Made by a program: the position numbers and the translations under genes. From the NCBI RefSeq assembly GCF_002741075.1, contig NZ_CP016634.1, forward strand, positions 4,888,501 to 4,952,500: a DNA stretch of 64,000 bases, written 5' to 3'. This document shows positions 1 to 8,937 of this stretch, piece after piece. This DNA comes from Pseudomonas putida (GTDB lineage Bacteria; Pseudomonadota; Gammaproteobacteria; Pseudomonadales; Pseudomonadaceae). The stretch's first letter is position 1. Each line of letters begins with the position of its first letter. Under the pieces are notes generated by a model. The model had not been told where the DNA came from. It was given only the letters and a program-made list of their open reading frames with translations, and did not search any database.

Positions 1-642
1 CACCGAGCCGTACTCGCCCACGCCTCGGGCGAACGCCAGGGCGAAGCCGGTCAGCCAGGCCGGCAGCAACGCCGGCGCCAGCACGTGGCGGAACACCTGC
101 AGCGGCTTGGCGCCCAGGCAGGCGGCGGCCTCTTCGACTTCACGCGGGATGTCGGCCAACACCGGCTGCACCGTGCGCACCACGAACGGCAGGGTGACGA
201 AGGTAAGCGCCAGGGTGATGCCCAACGGGGTGTAGGCGATCTTCAGGCCCAGGTCGGTGGCGAACTGACCGACCCAGCCAGCCGGGGCGTACAGCGCGGT
301 CAGGGCGATACCAGCCACGGCGGTGGGCAGGGCAAAGGGCAGGTCGATCATCGCGTCGATGATCTTGCGCCCAGGGAAGCTATAGCGCACCAGCACCCAG
401 GCCAGCAGGGTGCCGATCACACCGTTGATGAGGGCGGCGAACAGGGCAGTGCCGAAACTCAGCTTCAGCGCAGCCAGAACCCGAGGCGCACTGACGATGC
501 TCCAGAACTGCTCCCAGGTGAGCTGCGCCGCATGCACGAACATGGCGGCCAGTGGTATGAGCACAATCAAGCTGAGGTACACCAAGGTGTAGCCCAGAGT
601 CAGCCCGAAGCCGGGTATGACGGGGGAAATACGACGCGACAT
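1..642 (-). CDS. cysT: Sulfate ABC transporter permease CysT (partial, 3' end outside window)
   Basis: Inner-membrane permease of the sulfate/thiosulfate ABC importer. The reverse strand reads MSRRISPVIPGFGLTLGYT from an ATG at 642 and stays open to the window edge, giving 214 residues of a family usually about 270 long. Several hydrophobic segments are visible. The EAAxxxG loop that contacts the ATPase is read as EEAAACLGAKP near residue 180. The gene lies about 100 bases downstream of the sulfate-binding protein gene on the same strand, the usual sbp-cysT-cysW-cysA order; cysW and cysA would lie beyond base 1. The C-terminal part is missing only because the window ends. Confidence 0.93.
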   Translation of the reverse strand, partial: MSRRISPVIPGFGLTLGYTLVYLSLIVLIPLAAMFVHAAQLTWEQFWSIVSAPRVLAALKLSFGTALFAALINGVIGTLLAWVLVRYSFPGRKIIDAMIDLPFALPTAVAGIALTALYAPAGWVGQFATDLGLKIAYTPLGITLALTFVTLPFVVRTVQPVLADIPREVEEAAACLGAKPLQVFRHVLAPALLPAWLTGFALAFARGVGEYGSV

Positions 643-742
643 AAAGGTCCCTGGTTGAACGCACGAAGCCCGAGAGCGCTCTCGGGCTGGTGCAGGCTTC
701 TGAATCCTGGGGCCGCTGTGCGGCCCCGCTTCTCCCTACCGG

Positions 743-1750
743 TTACTGTGCCTGATAGATCTGGTCGAAGACACCGCCGTCGTTGAAGAACTTGGGCTGC
801 GCAGTCTTCCAGCCACCGAAGTCCTTGTCGATGGTCACCAGCTCCAGTTTCGGGAACTGCTTGCCGAACTCGGCCGCGACCTTCTCGTCGCGCGGGCGGT
901 AGAAGTTCTCGGCAGCGATCTTCTGGCCCGCCGGGCTGTACAGATGCTTCAAGTACTCGGTGGCAATGTCGACGTTGCCCTTTTTCTCGGCGTTCTTGTC
1001 GACCACGGCCACAGGAGGTTCGGCGAGGATCGACAGCGACGGCACGACGATCTCGAACTTGTCGCTGCCACCGTCTTCTTTCAGTGCCAGGAACGCTTCG
1101 TTCTCCCAGGCCAGCAACACGTCGCCCTGGCCGTTGTTGACGAAGGTGATGGTCGAGCCCCGGGCCCCGGTATCGAGGACCGGCACGTGCTTGAACAGCT
1201 CCTGCACGTAGGCCTTGGCCTTGTCCTCGCTACCACCGGCCTTCAAGCCATAGGCCCAGGCGGCGAGGAAGTTCCAGCGGGCACCGCCGGAGGTCTTGGG
1301 GTTGGGGGTGATGACCGAGACGTCCTTCTTGATCAGGTCGCCCCAATCCTTGATGCCCTTGGGATTACCCTTGCGCACCAGGAACACGATGGTGGAGGTA
1401 TAGGGCGTGCTGGCCTCGGGCAGGCGTTTTTGCCAGTCCTGCGGCAGGCTCTTGCCGAGCTTGGCCACTTCATCGATGTCACCGGCCAGGGCCAGGGTCA
1501 CGACATCGGCGCGCAGGCCGTCGATCACTGCGCGGGCCTGCTTGCCCGAGCCGCCATGGGATTGCTGGATCTTCACCTGATCGCCAGGGTGAGCGGCCTG
1601 CCAGTGCTTGATGAACTCGGCGTTGTACTGCTGGTACAGCTCGCGGGTCGGGTCGTAGGATACGTTCAGCAGTTCGTAGTCCTTGGCGATCGCGGAACCG
1701 GCAAAAACGGCACTGGCCAGAGCGGCAAGCGCATAACGGCGGATGGACAT
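743..1750 (-). CDS. sbp: Periplasmic sulfate-binding protein
   Basis: Periplasmic receptor that delivers sulfate to the CysT/CysW/CysA importer. The 335-residue product begins [20 protein letters not shown], a clear Sec signal peptide with likely cleavage after AIA. The mature part has the family segments [13 protein letters not shown] and, further on, [14 protein letters not shown], which is part of the sulfate-binding region. An in-frame ATG lies 21 bases upstream at 1771, but GGGAG sits seven bases before the ATG at 1750, so I chose that start. It lies between oscA upstream and cysT downstream on one strand, which suggests a sulfur-starvation operon. Confidence 0.95.
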   Translation of the reverse strand: MSIRRYALAALASAVFAGSAIAKDYELLNVSYDPTRELYQQYNAEFIKHWQAAHPGDQVKIQQSHGGSGKQARAVIDGLRADVVTLALAGDIDEVAKLGKSLPQDWQKRLPEASTPYTSTIVFLVRKGNPKGIKDWGDLIKKDVSVITPNPKTSGGARWNFLAAWAYGLKAGGSEDKAKAYVQELFKHVPVLDTGARGSTITFVNNGQGDVLLAWENEAFLALKEDGGSDKFEIVVPSLSILAEPPVAVVDKNAEKKGNVDIATEYLKHLYSPAGQKIAAENFYRPRDEKVAAEFGKQFPKLELVTIDKDFGGWKTAQPKFFNDGGVFDQIYQAQ

Positions 1751-1797
1751 GGTGAAGCTCCCGATTGGCATTTTTTCTAATTTGTTGGGGGGCGATA

Positions 1798-1980
1798 TCA
1801 GCCGGACTTGTTGCCTGGCTGCTGGAGGCGGAACTTCTCTTTGCGCTCGATCTGAACGACCTGGGCGTTGTGCACGGTGATCTCCACCGCACCGAAGCGC
1901 AGATCGCGCAGCGCGCTCTGGATCTCACGCAGAATGGTGGCTTCGTCCTGACCGTCGATGCTACGCACAGATGCACTCAT
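1798..1980 (-). CDS. oscA: Sulfur-starvation response protein OscA (YezD/DUF2292 family)
   Basis: A 60-residue protein beginning [20 protein letters not shown]. The central segment [26 protein letters not shown] matches the small YezD/DUF2292 family (shown here only as family pattern: FGxVEITVHxxxVVQIE). In Pseudomonas this gene, oscA, lies directly before sbp and is known to be needed for using organosulfur compounds under sulfur limitation and chromate stress. There is no signal peptide and the biochemical role is not established. It is the first gene of the sbp/cysT operon, 48 bases upstream of sbp. Confidence 0.88.
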   Translation of the reverse strand: MSASVRSIDGQDEATILREIQSALRDLRFGAVEITVHNAQVVQIERKEKFRLQQPGNKSG

Positions 1981-2134
1981 GCTCGTTCTCCTTGGGTATG
2001 AAGTGCCGGGCAGAGGAAGGTGATTGCGCCTGGCTTGAGGGCAATCTTAGAGAGCAGTATTTATTCTGAAAAATACTGTTTAAGAATTTTTATATAACTA
2101 AAATCAAGAAGCGATTTCGACGACTGCACAGGGC

Positions 2135-2201
2135 CCTGTGGGAGCGGGTTTACCCGCGAAGGCGAGGGTGGAGTCACCGACGCATTCGCGGGTAAACCCG
2201 C
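2135..2201. repeat. REP pair (BIME) between oscA and the RND operon
   Basis: Two inverted copies of the palindromic unit: CTGTGGGAGCGGGTTTACCC at 2136 onward, and TTCGCGGGTAAACCCGC ending at 2201. The unit recurs at many gene ends in this window and is the P. putida-type REP. Confidence 0.85.
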
Positions 2202-2219
2202 ACAAGGCCGTTGCGTGTC

Positions 2220-5200
2220 CTAACGTTGTTCCTGCGGCTCGCGGATCTTGTACCAAGCCACGTACAGCGCCGGCAGGAACAACAGCGTCAGCAGCGTTGC
2301 ACTGATGATGCCGCCAATCATCGCGTAGGCCATCGGCCCCCAGAACACTTCCCGGGCGATCGGAATCATGCCAAGGCTCGCTGCCGCCGCCGTCAGCAGG
2401 ATGGGCCGGCGACGATGGTTGGTCGCCTCCACGACAGCATCCCAAGGCGAGAACCCTTGCGCCTCGAACTCGTCGATCTGGGTCACCAGAATCACCGAGT
2501 TGCGGATGATGATGCCAGCCAGCGCCAGGATGCCGAGAATGGCCACGAAGCCCATCGGCGTGCCAGTGGGCACCAGCGCCAACACCACGCCGATCAACCC
2601 CAGCGGTGCCACGCTGACCACCAGGAACAGCTTCTGCACGCTGTGCAGCTGGATCATCAGGAAGGTCGCCATGAGGAACAGCATCAACGGAATGACCTTG
2701 CGAATCGGCCCCTGGGCCTTGGCGCTCTCTTCCACCGTGCCGCCGGTGGCCACTTCGTAGCCGACCGGCAGCTTGTCGATGAACTGGTCGATCTCAGGCT
2801 TGAGCTGGGCCACCAGATCGGTGGGCTGGATGTCGCCGTTGACCGAGGCCTTGATAGTGATGGTCGGCTTGCGATCGCGCCGCCATACCAGGGGCTGCTC
2901 CAGCTCGTAGCGCACGGTCGCGAATGCCAGCAGCGGGATCGAGGTGCCATTGGGGGTGAGGATTTGCAGGTTCTGCAGGGTATCGGGCGAGCCCCGCTCG
3001 CTGTCCTCGGCGCGGGCGACCACGTTGACCAGGTAGATGTTGTCGTTGACCTGGGTGATCGGCGTGCCGCTGACGATGCTGTTCATCACATTGGCCACGT
3101 CCTCGGAGGACAGTCCCAACTGGCGCGCCTTGTCCTGGGCGATCTCCACGCGCAGCACCTTACCGGGCTCGTTCCAGTCGTAGATCATCTCGCCGATGTG
3201 CTCGTTGGCGTCGAGCAGGGTGGCGAGCTCGATGGCATGCTTGCGTACCTGGTCAATGTCCTTGCCGCTGACCCGGTACTGGATCGGGCGCCCCACCGGC
3301 GGGCCCATCTCCAGCGACTGGACGTTGGTGCCGATGCCCACGAACTCGTCGCGCAGGATCTTTTCCAGGCGCTTCATCATGCCCTGACGCTCTTCGAAGC
3401 CCTTGCTGACGATCACCAACTGCGCGTAGTAGGCGTTTTGCAACTGCGCATCCAACGGCAGGTAGAAGCGAATCGCGCCCTGGCCGATATAGGTGCTCCA
3501 GCGCACCAGGTCCGGGTCATCCTTGATCCTGGCCTCGAACCGGTCGACGACCTTGCGGGTCTCCTCGATCGAGGCGTTCTGCGGCAGGTTCAGGTCGACC
3601 AGGATCTCGGGGCGGTCGGACGAGGGGAAGAACTGGTTCTGCACGAAACGCTCGCACACCAAGGCCAGGACGAACAGCGCCACGGTGCCGATGATGGTCA
3701 GCCAACGATGGCGCATGCACCACAACAGGCTGTGCTCGAAGGCTCGCCCCACGCGACCGGGCTCGGCCTCGTGGGCCTTGAGCTTGCTGTTCAGGATATG
3801 CACGCCCAGCACGGGCGCGAAGAACACCGCCACCACCCATGAAACCAACAGCGCCACCGCGATAACGGCGAACAAGGTGTAGGTGTATTCACCCGCGGAG
3901 CTGGCGTTGAGCCCGATCGGCACGAAGCCGGCCACGGTCACCAGGGTACCGGTGAGCATGGGGAAGGCCGTGGAGGTGTAGGCGAATGTCGCCGCCTGCT
4001 CCTTGCTTTCGCCCATCTCGAGCCTCGTGACCATCACCTCCACCGTGATCATCGCATCGTCCACCAGCAGGCCCAGGGCAATGATCAGCGCCCCGAGGGA
4101 AATCCGCTGCATGGTGATGCCGCTGTACTCCATGAACACGAACACCATGGCCAGCACCAGCGGAATCGAGCAGGCCACCACCAGACCTGCGCGCACGCCC
4201 AGGCTGACGAAGCTCACCCCCAGCACGATCACGACCGCCTCGAACAACGCGCTGGTGAAGCCACCCACGGCCTGCTTGACCACCACGGCCTGGTCGGACA
4301 CGGTGTGCACGCCCACGCCCACCGGCAGGTCGGTGACGACGCTGTCCATCTTCTTCTTGAGCGCGGCGCCGAACACCTGGATGTTGCCGCCGGCTTTCAT
4401 GCCGATCGCCAGGCCGATGGCGGGCTGGCCGTTGTAGCGGAACATCGGCGAAGGCGGGTCGACATAGCCACGTTCGATATCGGCGATATCCGCCAGGCGG
4501 AAGAAACGGTCGTTGATCCGCAGGTTGACGGTCTGAAGGTCTTTTTCCGAGGCGAACTGCCCGGTCGTGCGCACCGAGATGCGCTCGGGGCCCGCTTCGA
4601 TCACGCCCGCCGGGGTGACTGCGTTCTGCGATTGCAGCGCCTGCATCACCTGGCGCTGGTCGATGCCCAGGGCCGCCAGCTTGCGGGTGGAGAAGTTCAG
4701 GTAGAGCACTTCGTCCTGGGTGCCGATCAATTCGATCTTGCCGATGTTGGGCACATCGCGCACTTCGGCCCGCGCCACTTCCACGTAGTCGCGCAACTGG
4801 CGCAAGGTCAGGCCATCGGCGGTGAAGGCGTAGATGGAGCCGAACACGTCGCCGAACTCGTCGTTGAAGGCCGGCCCCTGGATGCCCGAGGGGAACTGGC
4901 CGCGGATGTCCTGGATCTTCTTGCGCACCTGGTACCAGATTTCCGGGATGTCCTTGGCCTTGGTGGTGTCGCGCAGGTAGACATACACCGTGGATTCACC
5001 AGGGCGGGTGTAGCTCTTGGTGTAGTCGAGCGAGTCGAGCTCCTCGAGTTTCTTTTCGATGCGATCGGTGACCTGGTACAGCGTCTCGTCCTGGGTCGCA
5101 CCGGGCCAGCGGGTCTGGATCACCATGGTCTTGATGGTGAAGGACGGGTCTTCCTCACGACCCAGATTGAAGTACGAGAAGATCCCCATCAGCAGCCCGA

Positions 5201-5270
5201 CGAACATCAGGTACCAAACGAACGACTGATGCCTGAGCGCCCACTCGGACAGGTTGAAGCTTCCTTTCAT
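2220..5270 (-). CDS. RND efflux pump permease, TriC-like
   Basis: Inner-membrane proton-driven RND pump of 1016 residues. The N-terminus has one membrane segment followed by the family motif NLGREEDPSF. The proton-relay pair D404-D405 lies in ALGLLVDDAMITVEV in the fourth membrane helix. The usual twelve membrane segments with two large periplasmic loops can be followed. The start ATG overlaps the stop of the preceding adaptor gene (ATGA at 5267-5270), so the two are translationally coupled. The sequence and the presence of two adaptor genes resemble triABC of P. aeruginosa, which exports triclosan and pairs with the unlinked channel OpmH. No outer-membrane gene lies in this operon. The substrate here is not known from sequence. 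Confidence 0.9.
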   Translation of the reverse strand: MKGSFNLSEWALRHQSFVWYLMFVGLLMGIFSYFNLGREEDPSFTIKTMVIQTRWPGATQDETLYQVTDRIEKKLEELDSLDYTKSYTRPGESTVYVYLRDTTKAKDIPEIWYQVRKKIQDIRGQFPSGIQGPAFNDEFGDVFGSIYAFTADGLTLRQLRDYVEVARAEVRDVPNIGKIELIGTQDEVLYLNFSTRKLAALGIDQRQVMQALQSQNAVTPAGVIEAGPERISVRTTGQFASEKDLQTVNLRINDRFFRLADIADIERGYVDPPSPMFRYNGQPAIGLAIGMKAGGNIQVFGAALKKKMDSVVTDLPVGVGVHTVSDQAVVVKQAVGGFTSALFEAVVIVLGVSFVSLGVRAGLVVACSIPLVLAMVFVFMEYSGITMQRISLGALIIALGLLVDDAMITVEVMVTRLEMGESKEQAATFAYTSTAFPMLTGTLVTVAGFVPIGLNASSAGEYTYTLFAVIAVALLVSWVVAVFFAPVLGVHILNSKLKAHEAEPGRVGRAFEHSLLWCMRHRWLTIIGTVALFVLALVCERFVQNQFFPSSDRPEILVDLNLPQNASIEETRKVVDRFEARIKDDPDLVRWSTYIGQGAIRFYLPLDAQLQNAYYAQLVIVSKGFEERQGMMKRLEKILRDEFVGIGTNVQSLEMGPPVGRPIQYRVSGKDIDQVRKHAIELATLLDANEHIGEMIYDWNEPGKVLRVEIAQDKARQLGLSSEDVANVMNSIVSGTPITQVNDNIYLVNVVARAEDSERGSPDTLQNLQILTPNGTSIPLLAFATVRYELEQPLVWRRDRKPTITIKASVNGDIQPTDLVAQLKPEIDQFIDKLPVGYEVATGGTVEESAKAQGPIRKVIPLMLFLMATFLMIQLHSVQKLFLVVSVAPLGLIGVVLALVPTGTPMGFVAILGILALAGIIIRNSVILVTQIDEFEAQGFSPWDAVVEATNHRRRPILLTAAAASLGMIPIAREVFWGPMAYAMIGGIISATLLTLLFLPALYVAWYKIREPQEQR

Positions 5271-6334
5271 TGCGCATCCTCGTCGAAGGTGACCTTCTGG
5301 CCAGGCTTGAGGCTGTTGACGCCGGCAGTGACCACCCGCTCGCCAGGCTGCACGCCCGAGGTCAGAACAATGCTGTCCTCGGTGCGCTCGATGAGCGCGA
5401 CGTCACGCAGGGCCACGGTCTTCTGCTTCGTGTCGATTACCCACACCTGGGTCTTGCCATCGCGTTCGAGCAAGGCGCTCAGCGGCAACTGGCTGCGCGG
5501 CGAAACCGCGGAGGTCAGGGTCACGCTGATCGCGGTGCCCAGGTGAAAGGCATCCGGCGTGCTGGCCAGGGTCAGCCGGGCACGACGGGTACGGGTCGTG
5601 GCATCGGCCTGGGGTTCCAGCTCGCGTAGGGTCGCGGTGGTGTTGATGGTGGGGTCCAGTTGCGAGGCGACGGTGAACGTCAGGCCTTTGTTCAGTTGCT
5701 CGGCCAGTCCGATCGGCAGGTCGATCACCGCCTCCTTGACGTCAGGGCGAGCCAGGGTGACCACGGCCTGCCCGGCGGTGACGGTCTGCCCGGCTTCGGC
5801 CTGCCAGGCGGTGATGACCGCCGCGTGATCGGTGCGCAAGGTGCTGTAGTCGAGTTGATCGCGGGCCTGGCTCAAGGCCGAACGGGCTTGCTCGAGCGCC
5901 GCGCCGGTGGTCTTGAGGTTGGTCTGGGCGATATCCAGTTGCGCCTGGGCGCCGACGCCGCGATCGAACAGTTGCTGTTGCCGCCGTGCGTCGGCCTGGG
6001 CATTGATCCACTGAGCCTGCACCTTGGCCAAGTCACCTTCGGCGGCGCGCAGCTGGTTCTGCTGGTCGGTCGGGTCGAGGGTGGCCAACGTATCGCCAGG
6101 CTTGACCTGGGCGCCGACGTCCAGCCAACGCCGGGCGATACGCCCGGACACACGAAACCCCAGCGTGCTTTCGAAACGGGCCTGGATGCTGCCCGCAAAG
6201 CGCCCCAACTGCGACTGCACCTGAGGCTCGACCGTCATCGACAGCACCGGCCGGATCGGCTCGGGCGCTTGCTCCTCACTGGAGCAGGCGGCCAGCAACA
6301 GGCTGGCCGGCAGTAAAAGCAGCACGCGCTTCAT
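5267..6334 (-). CDS. RND efflux periplasmic adaptor lipoprotein (TriB-like)
   Basis: Membrane-fusion (adaptor) protein of 355 residues. It begins MKRVLLLLPASLLLAACSSE, with a lipobox LAAC, so it should be a lipoprotein anchored by its N-terminal cysteine. Biotinyl-lipoyl-like halves flank a helical hairpin (GRIARRWLDVGAQVKPGDTL near residue 65, then GQTVTAGQAVVTLARPD). Start and stop overlap the neighbours by four bases (ATGA at 6331-6334 and 5267-5270), so the three-gene operon is tightly coupled. It is a distant paralogue of the adaptor encoded just upstream; having two adaptors in one RND operon is the TriAB arrangement. Confidence 0.88.
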   Translation of the reverse strand: MKRVLLLLPASLLLAACSSEEQAPEPIRPVLSMTVEPQVQSQLGRFAGSIQARFESTLGFRVSGRIARRWLDVGAQVKPGDTLATLDPTDQQNQLRAAEGDLAKVQAQWINAQADARRQQQLFDRGVGAQAQLDIAQTNLKTTGAALEQARSALSQARDQLDYSTLRTDHAAVITAWQAEAGQTVTAGQAVVTLARPDVKEAVIDLPIGLAEQLNKGLTFTVASQLDPTINTTATLRELEPQADATTRTRRARLTLASTPDAFHLGTAISVTLTSAVSPRSQLPLSALLERDGKTQVWVIDTKQKTVALRDVALIERTEDSIVLTSGVQPGERVVTAGVNSLKPGQKVTFDEDAQ

Positions 6335-7419
6335 GGCGCCCCTCCCCCGTCCTTGGCGTCGACTTTTTGCACCTGCATGTTCGGGTGCAGCAACTGCCCA
6401 CCACTGACCACGACGGTTTCACCACTCCTCAGGCCGCTGGCGACGACGATTTTGCCGGTCAGGTAACGTGTGACCTCGACCTTGCGCAATTCGACCTTGT
6501 CCCCCTCGCCCACCACCCAGACCGCCGGCTCGTGCAACGCTTTGGTCAAGGCCGACCAGGGCAGTTCGACACTGGGTCGCCCCTGGGCATTGGTGGTGGC
6601 GGTGACCGGCGCTCCCAGTTGCATGCCCGCAGGTACGTTGCGCAGACCCACCTTGACCTGCACCGTGCCACTCTGCGCGGAGACGGTCGGAGTGATTTCC
6701 CGGACGAACCCTTGCGCCTTGATCTTGGGATCGTCCAGCAGGCTGACGGTGACGCCCGCATCGCTCGGCGGCGCCACCAACAGGGACTCATAAACGTTGA
6801 ACACCGCATCGCGATCGCCATCGCGGGCCAGGCTGAAGATCGGCATAGTCGCCTGCACCACCTGGCCGACCTCGGCCTGACGTTCGGTGATCACCCCGTC
6901 GGCCTCGGACACCAACGCGGTATAGCTCAACTGCTCCTGAGCATCGGCCAACTGCGCCTGGGCAGCTTTGAGCGCACTCTGGTCGCTGCGCAGCGACGCC
7001 TGAGCGGAGTCGTACTCGCTCTGGCTGGTGTAGCCCTTGGGCAACAGTTTTTGCTGGCGTACGAAGGCCGCGCTGGTCTGGGTGACCCGCGCCTGGGCCG
7101 CGAACACTTCAGCCTTGGCCGAATCGACGTTGTTCTGCAGGTCCTTGGGGTCCAGGCGCGCCAGCACCTGATTGGCCTTGACGTGATCGCCCACATCCAC
7201 GCTGCGGGAAATGATCTTGCCCCCGACCCGGAACGACAGGTCGGTCTGCACCCGCGCCTGGACATCGCCGGTCAGGGTCACCCTGGCGGCGAAGTCGGTA
7301 GGTTTGACCTGGATTACACCCACCCTGGGGAGTTCGACTTTGGACTCTTCCTTGCTACAGCCCGACAGCATGGACAGCAGCCCCAGGCAAACGACCATCA
7401 GCGGACGCGCTACTGTCAT
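6331..7419 (-). CDS. RND efflux periplasmic adaptor lipoprotein (TriA-like)
   Basis: First gene of the RND operon, 362 residues. It begins MTVARPLMVVCLGLLSMLSG followed by cysteine (lipobox LSGC), so it is a predicted lipoprotein. The barrel-sandwich segment GDHVKANQVLARLDPKDLQ and a long helical hairpin rich in Q, A and S are typical of adaptors. The start is supported by AAGGAG five bases before the ATG. Together with the following adaptor and pump it should form a tripartite exporter with an outer-membrane channel encoded elsewhere. Confidence 0.88.
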   Translation of the reverse strand: MTVARPLMVVCLGLLSMLSGCSKEESKVELPRVGVIQVKPTDFAARVTLTGDVQARVQTDLSFRVGGKIISRSVDVGDHVKANQVLARLDPKDLQNNVDSAKAEVFAAQARVTQTSAAFVRQQKLLPKGYTSQSEYDSAQASLRSDQSALKAAQAQLADAQEQLSYTALVSEADGVITERQAEVGQVVQATMPIFSLARDGDRDAVFNVYESLLVAPPSDAGVTVSLLDDPKIKAQGFVREITPTVSAQSGTVQVKVGLRNVPAGMQLGAPVTATTNAQGRPSVELPWSALTKALHEPAVWVVGEGDKVELRKVEVTRYLTGKIVVASGLRSGETVVVSGGQLLHPNMQVQKVDAKDGGGAP

Positions 7420-7657
7420 GCAGGCTCCTTGCTTGTGCCAAATGGATTGAGGGACGCGAGTGAAAGCGTAGATCAGGCGCAGGCAACTGGCACTGACTCA
7501 GGTCCATCAAACTATCAGCACATAGAATCAGGGATACTGCCTGCTCACAGGACAAGGAAATGGCCCATGCTCAGCACCCTAGATACGCCAGGGCGATGTG
7601 CCCGTGCGGGGCGTTCTGGGGCAGACGTTGATGGCGGGGCAGGGAATGCTCGATGAA
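7420..7657. other. Upstream region of the RND operon
   Basis: No convincing gene. This stretch should hold the promoter of the triABC-like operon, which reads leftwards. Short open frames here lack ribosome sites and family resemblance. I see no regulator gene next to the operon. Confidence 0.5.
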
Positions 7658-7734
7658 CCGGCCTGGAACTGGCCGGATTGACCGAGTCGCGCTCACAGCG
7701 CGCACTCGGACGCATGGCACCGGCTTCGCCGGTG
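7658..7734. other. Three consecutive perfect hairpins
   Basis: Three adjacent inverted repeats: CCGGCC at 7658-7663 with GGCCGG at 7671-7676; CCGAGT plus CGCGCT (7682-7693) with AGCGCG plus ACTCGG (7697-7709); and CACCGGC at 7718-7724 with GCCGGTG at 7728-7734. None is followed by a T-run, so they are not simple terminators. They lie just left of the IS110 element. Confidence 0.6.
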
Positions 7735-7782
7735 TTCGCGGCGGTTCGGCGCCTCGATAAACCCGCTTGTATGGTGATACTC

Positions 7783-7930
7783 GAAGGGGTGGTGGGACGA
7801 ACAAACCGATTCTGACTGTTAGGCGCAGTACAGACCGTGGGAGACATCGCCCCACCCCTTCACCAAAGCGCCGATAAAGAATGCATCGTTTGCAAACGAC
7901 GATAGAAGCAAGCCAGCGCCTCTTGGTGAA
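7783..7930 (+). ncRNA. Candidate bridge (seek) RNA of the IS110 element
   Basis: The 5' non-coding end can fold into two large loops. GAAGGGGTGG (7783-7792) pairs perfectly with CCACCCCTTC (7852-7861), enclosing a 59-base loop. CACCAA (7861-7866) pairs with TTGGTG (7923-7928), enclosing a second loop that contains the palindrome TCGTTTGCAAACGA (7886-7899). The first loop carries GTGGGAG at 7837-7843, the exact reverse complement of CTCCCAC at the right insertion junction (8938-8944), as expected of a right target guide. A left guide is less clear: only AAACC (7803-7807) followed later by CT resembles the left flank. In IS110 elements such as IS621 the bridge RNA lies in this position. The RNA ends are my estimate. 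Confidence 0.55.
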
Positions 7931-7971
7931 ACCCCTCCGAGTTCAAAAACCATACCGTGGGAGTTCAGGCG

Positions 7972-8934
7972 ATGGCAATGCGAGTAGACAATTTCATCAT
8001 CGGCATCGATGTCGCCAAGGCTGAGCTGGTCTGTTATTACGAAGACTCCGCCCAACAGCAGACCGTTAGAAACACCAAGCCTGAAATCCAAAAGTGGCTG
8101 GCACTTCAGCCGGCCAATACCGCTATCTGCGTTGAAGCTACCAATGTTTACCATCTGGACCTGGTTGAGATGGCATACGAAAAGGGCTTCGCCGTCTATG
8201 TCGTCGACGGGTTTCAACTCAGCAACTACCGCAAGGGCGTTGGCGGACGCGTTAAAACCGATGCGTCCGATGCCTGCCTGCTGGCTCGCTTCCTGGATCG
8301 CGAGGGCAGTGCTCTTCGTCCTTGGTCGCCCCCTCCAGCTGTCTACGGCAAGCTCCAGAGCCTGCTCCGGCGCAGAGCAGCGCTGGTTTCGGCGCGGACA
8401 AGTCTGACTCAGAGCTGGGGCAATGAAATGTCGCTCAAAGAGGCGTTCAACAGCTTTGCCAAGCACTTCGAGTCGCTTGATCTTCTGATCCAGAAACGCC
8501 TGAAGGTCTTGGTAAAAGAGGCTGGCCTAGCCGAACAAGTCGCCCGCTGTCAGAAAGTTGAAGGGATTGGCTTCCTGACCGCTGTTGCCCTCGTCACCGC
8601 ATTTATTCGGGGCGAATTCAAGAACAGTGATTCATACATCGCTTTTCTAGGCATGGACCTGAAAGTTGCAGATTCCGGCCAAAAGGCCGGACGTCGACGG
8701 TTGACCAAGCGGGGTTGTTCAGAGATCCGTCGATTACTGCATAACGCCGCCATGGCGGCCAGTAGGTCTGCGGCCTGGAAAGACGTCTACGAGCACTATC
8801 GCCGGGCAGGTAAGGCAACGACTCAGGCCCTGGTTATCTTGTCACGCAAGCTCGCCAGAGTTGCATTCGCCTTGATGAAGACCCAAGGCGAATACGTCAG
8901 CAAAGGGGCAAAAAAGCTTTGCCCTCAACCATAG
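7972..8934 (+). CDS. IS110-family transposase (DEDD recombinase)
   Basis: A 320-residue transposase of the IS110 family. The N-terminal RuvC-like DEDD part shows FIIGIDVAKAE, then ICVEATN, then KTDASDACLLA, giving the D, E and paired D residues. The C-terminal Transposase_20 part begins VEGIGFLTAVALVTAF and contains a serine-rich helix, MAASRSAAWKDVYEHY, where the family's conserved serine lies. An in-frame GTG at 7957 and an ATG at 7978 are alternatives. I chose 7972 because GGGAG ends eight bases before it. The frame is intact, so the element may be active. The gene ends three bases before the right end of the element. Confidence 0.92.
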   Translation: MAMRVDNFIIGIDVAKAELVCYYEDSAQQQTVRNTKPEIQKWLALQPANTAICVEATNVYHLDLVEMAYEKGFAVYVVDGFQLSNYRKGVGGRVKTDASDACLLARFLDREGSALRPWSPPPAVYGKLQSLLRRRAALVSARTSLTQSWGNEMSLKEAFNSFAKHFESLDLLIQKRLKVLVKEAGLAEQVARCQKVEGIGFLTAVALVTAFIRGEFKNSDSYIAFLGMDLKVADSGQKAGRRRLTKRGCSEIRRLLHNAAMAASRSAAWKDVYEHYRRAGKATTQALVILSRKLARVAFALMKTQGEYVSKGAKKLCPQP

Positions 8935-8937
8935 AAT

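Larger units (their letters stand above)
7768..8937 (+). mobile_element. IS110-family insertion sequence inserted in a REP unit
   Basis: The left boundary is set by the REP half TAAACCCGCT ending at 7767 and the right by its continuation CTCCCACAG from 8938. Together they restore TAAACCCGCTCCCACAG with a CT dinucleotide present on both sides. The element is about 1170 bases: roughly 200 non-coding bases, one transposase gene, and an end only three bases after the stop codon. There are no terminal inverted repeats, as usual for IS110. Insertion into REP sequences is known for IS110-type elements of P. putida (ISPpu10) and for IS621 of E. coli. I cannot name the element without a database. Exact ends are uncertain by about two bases because of the shared CT. 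Confidence 0.82.

Noticed and set aside
2211..3842. Long plus-strand open frame opposite the RND pump gene
   Set aside because: It is a shadow caused by GC-rich third positions. The minus-strand protein has clear RND motifs; the plus frame is low-complexity in H, D, Q and R.
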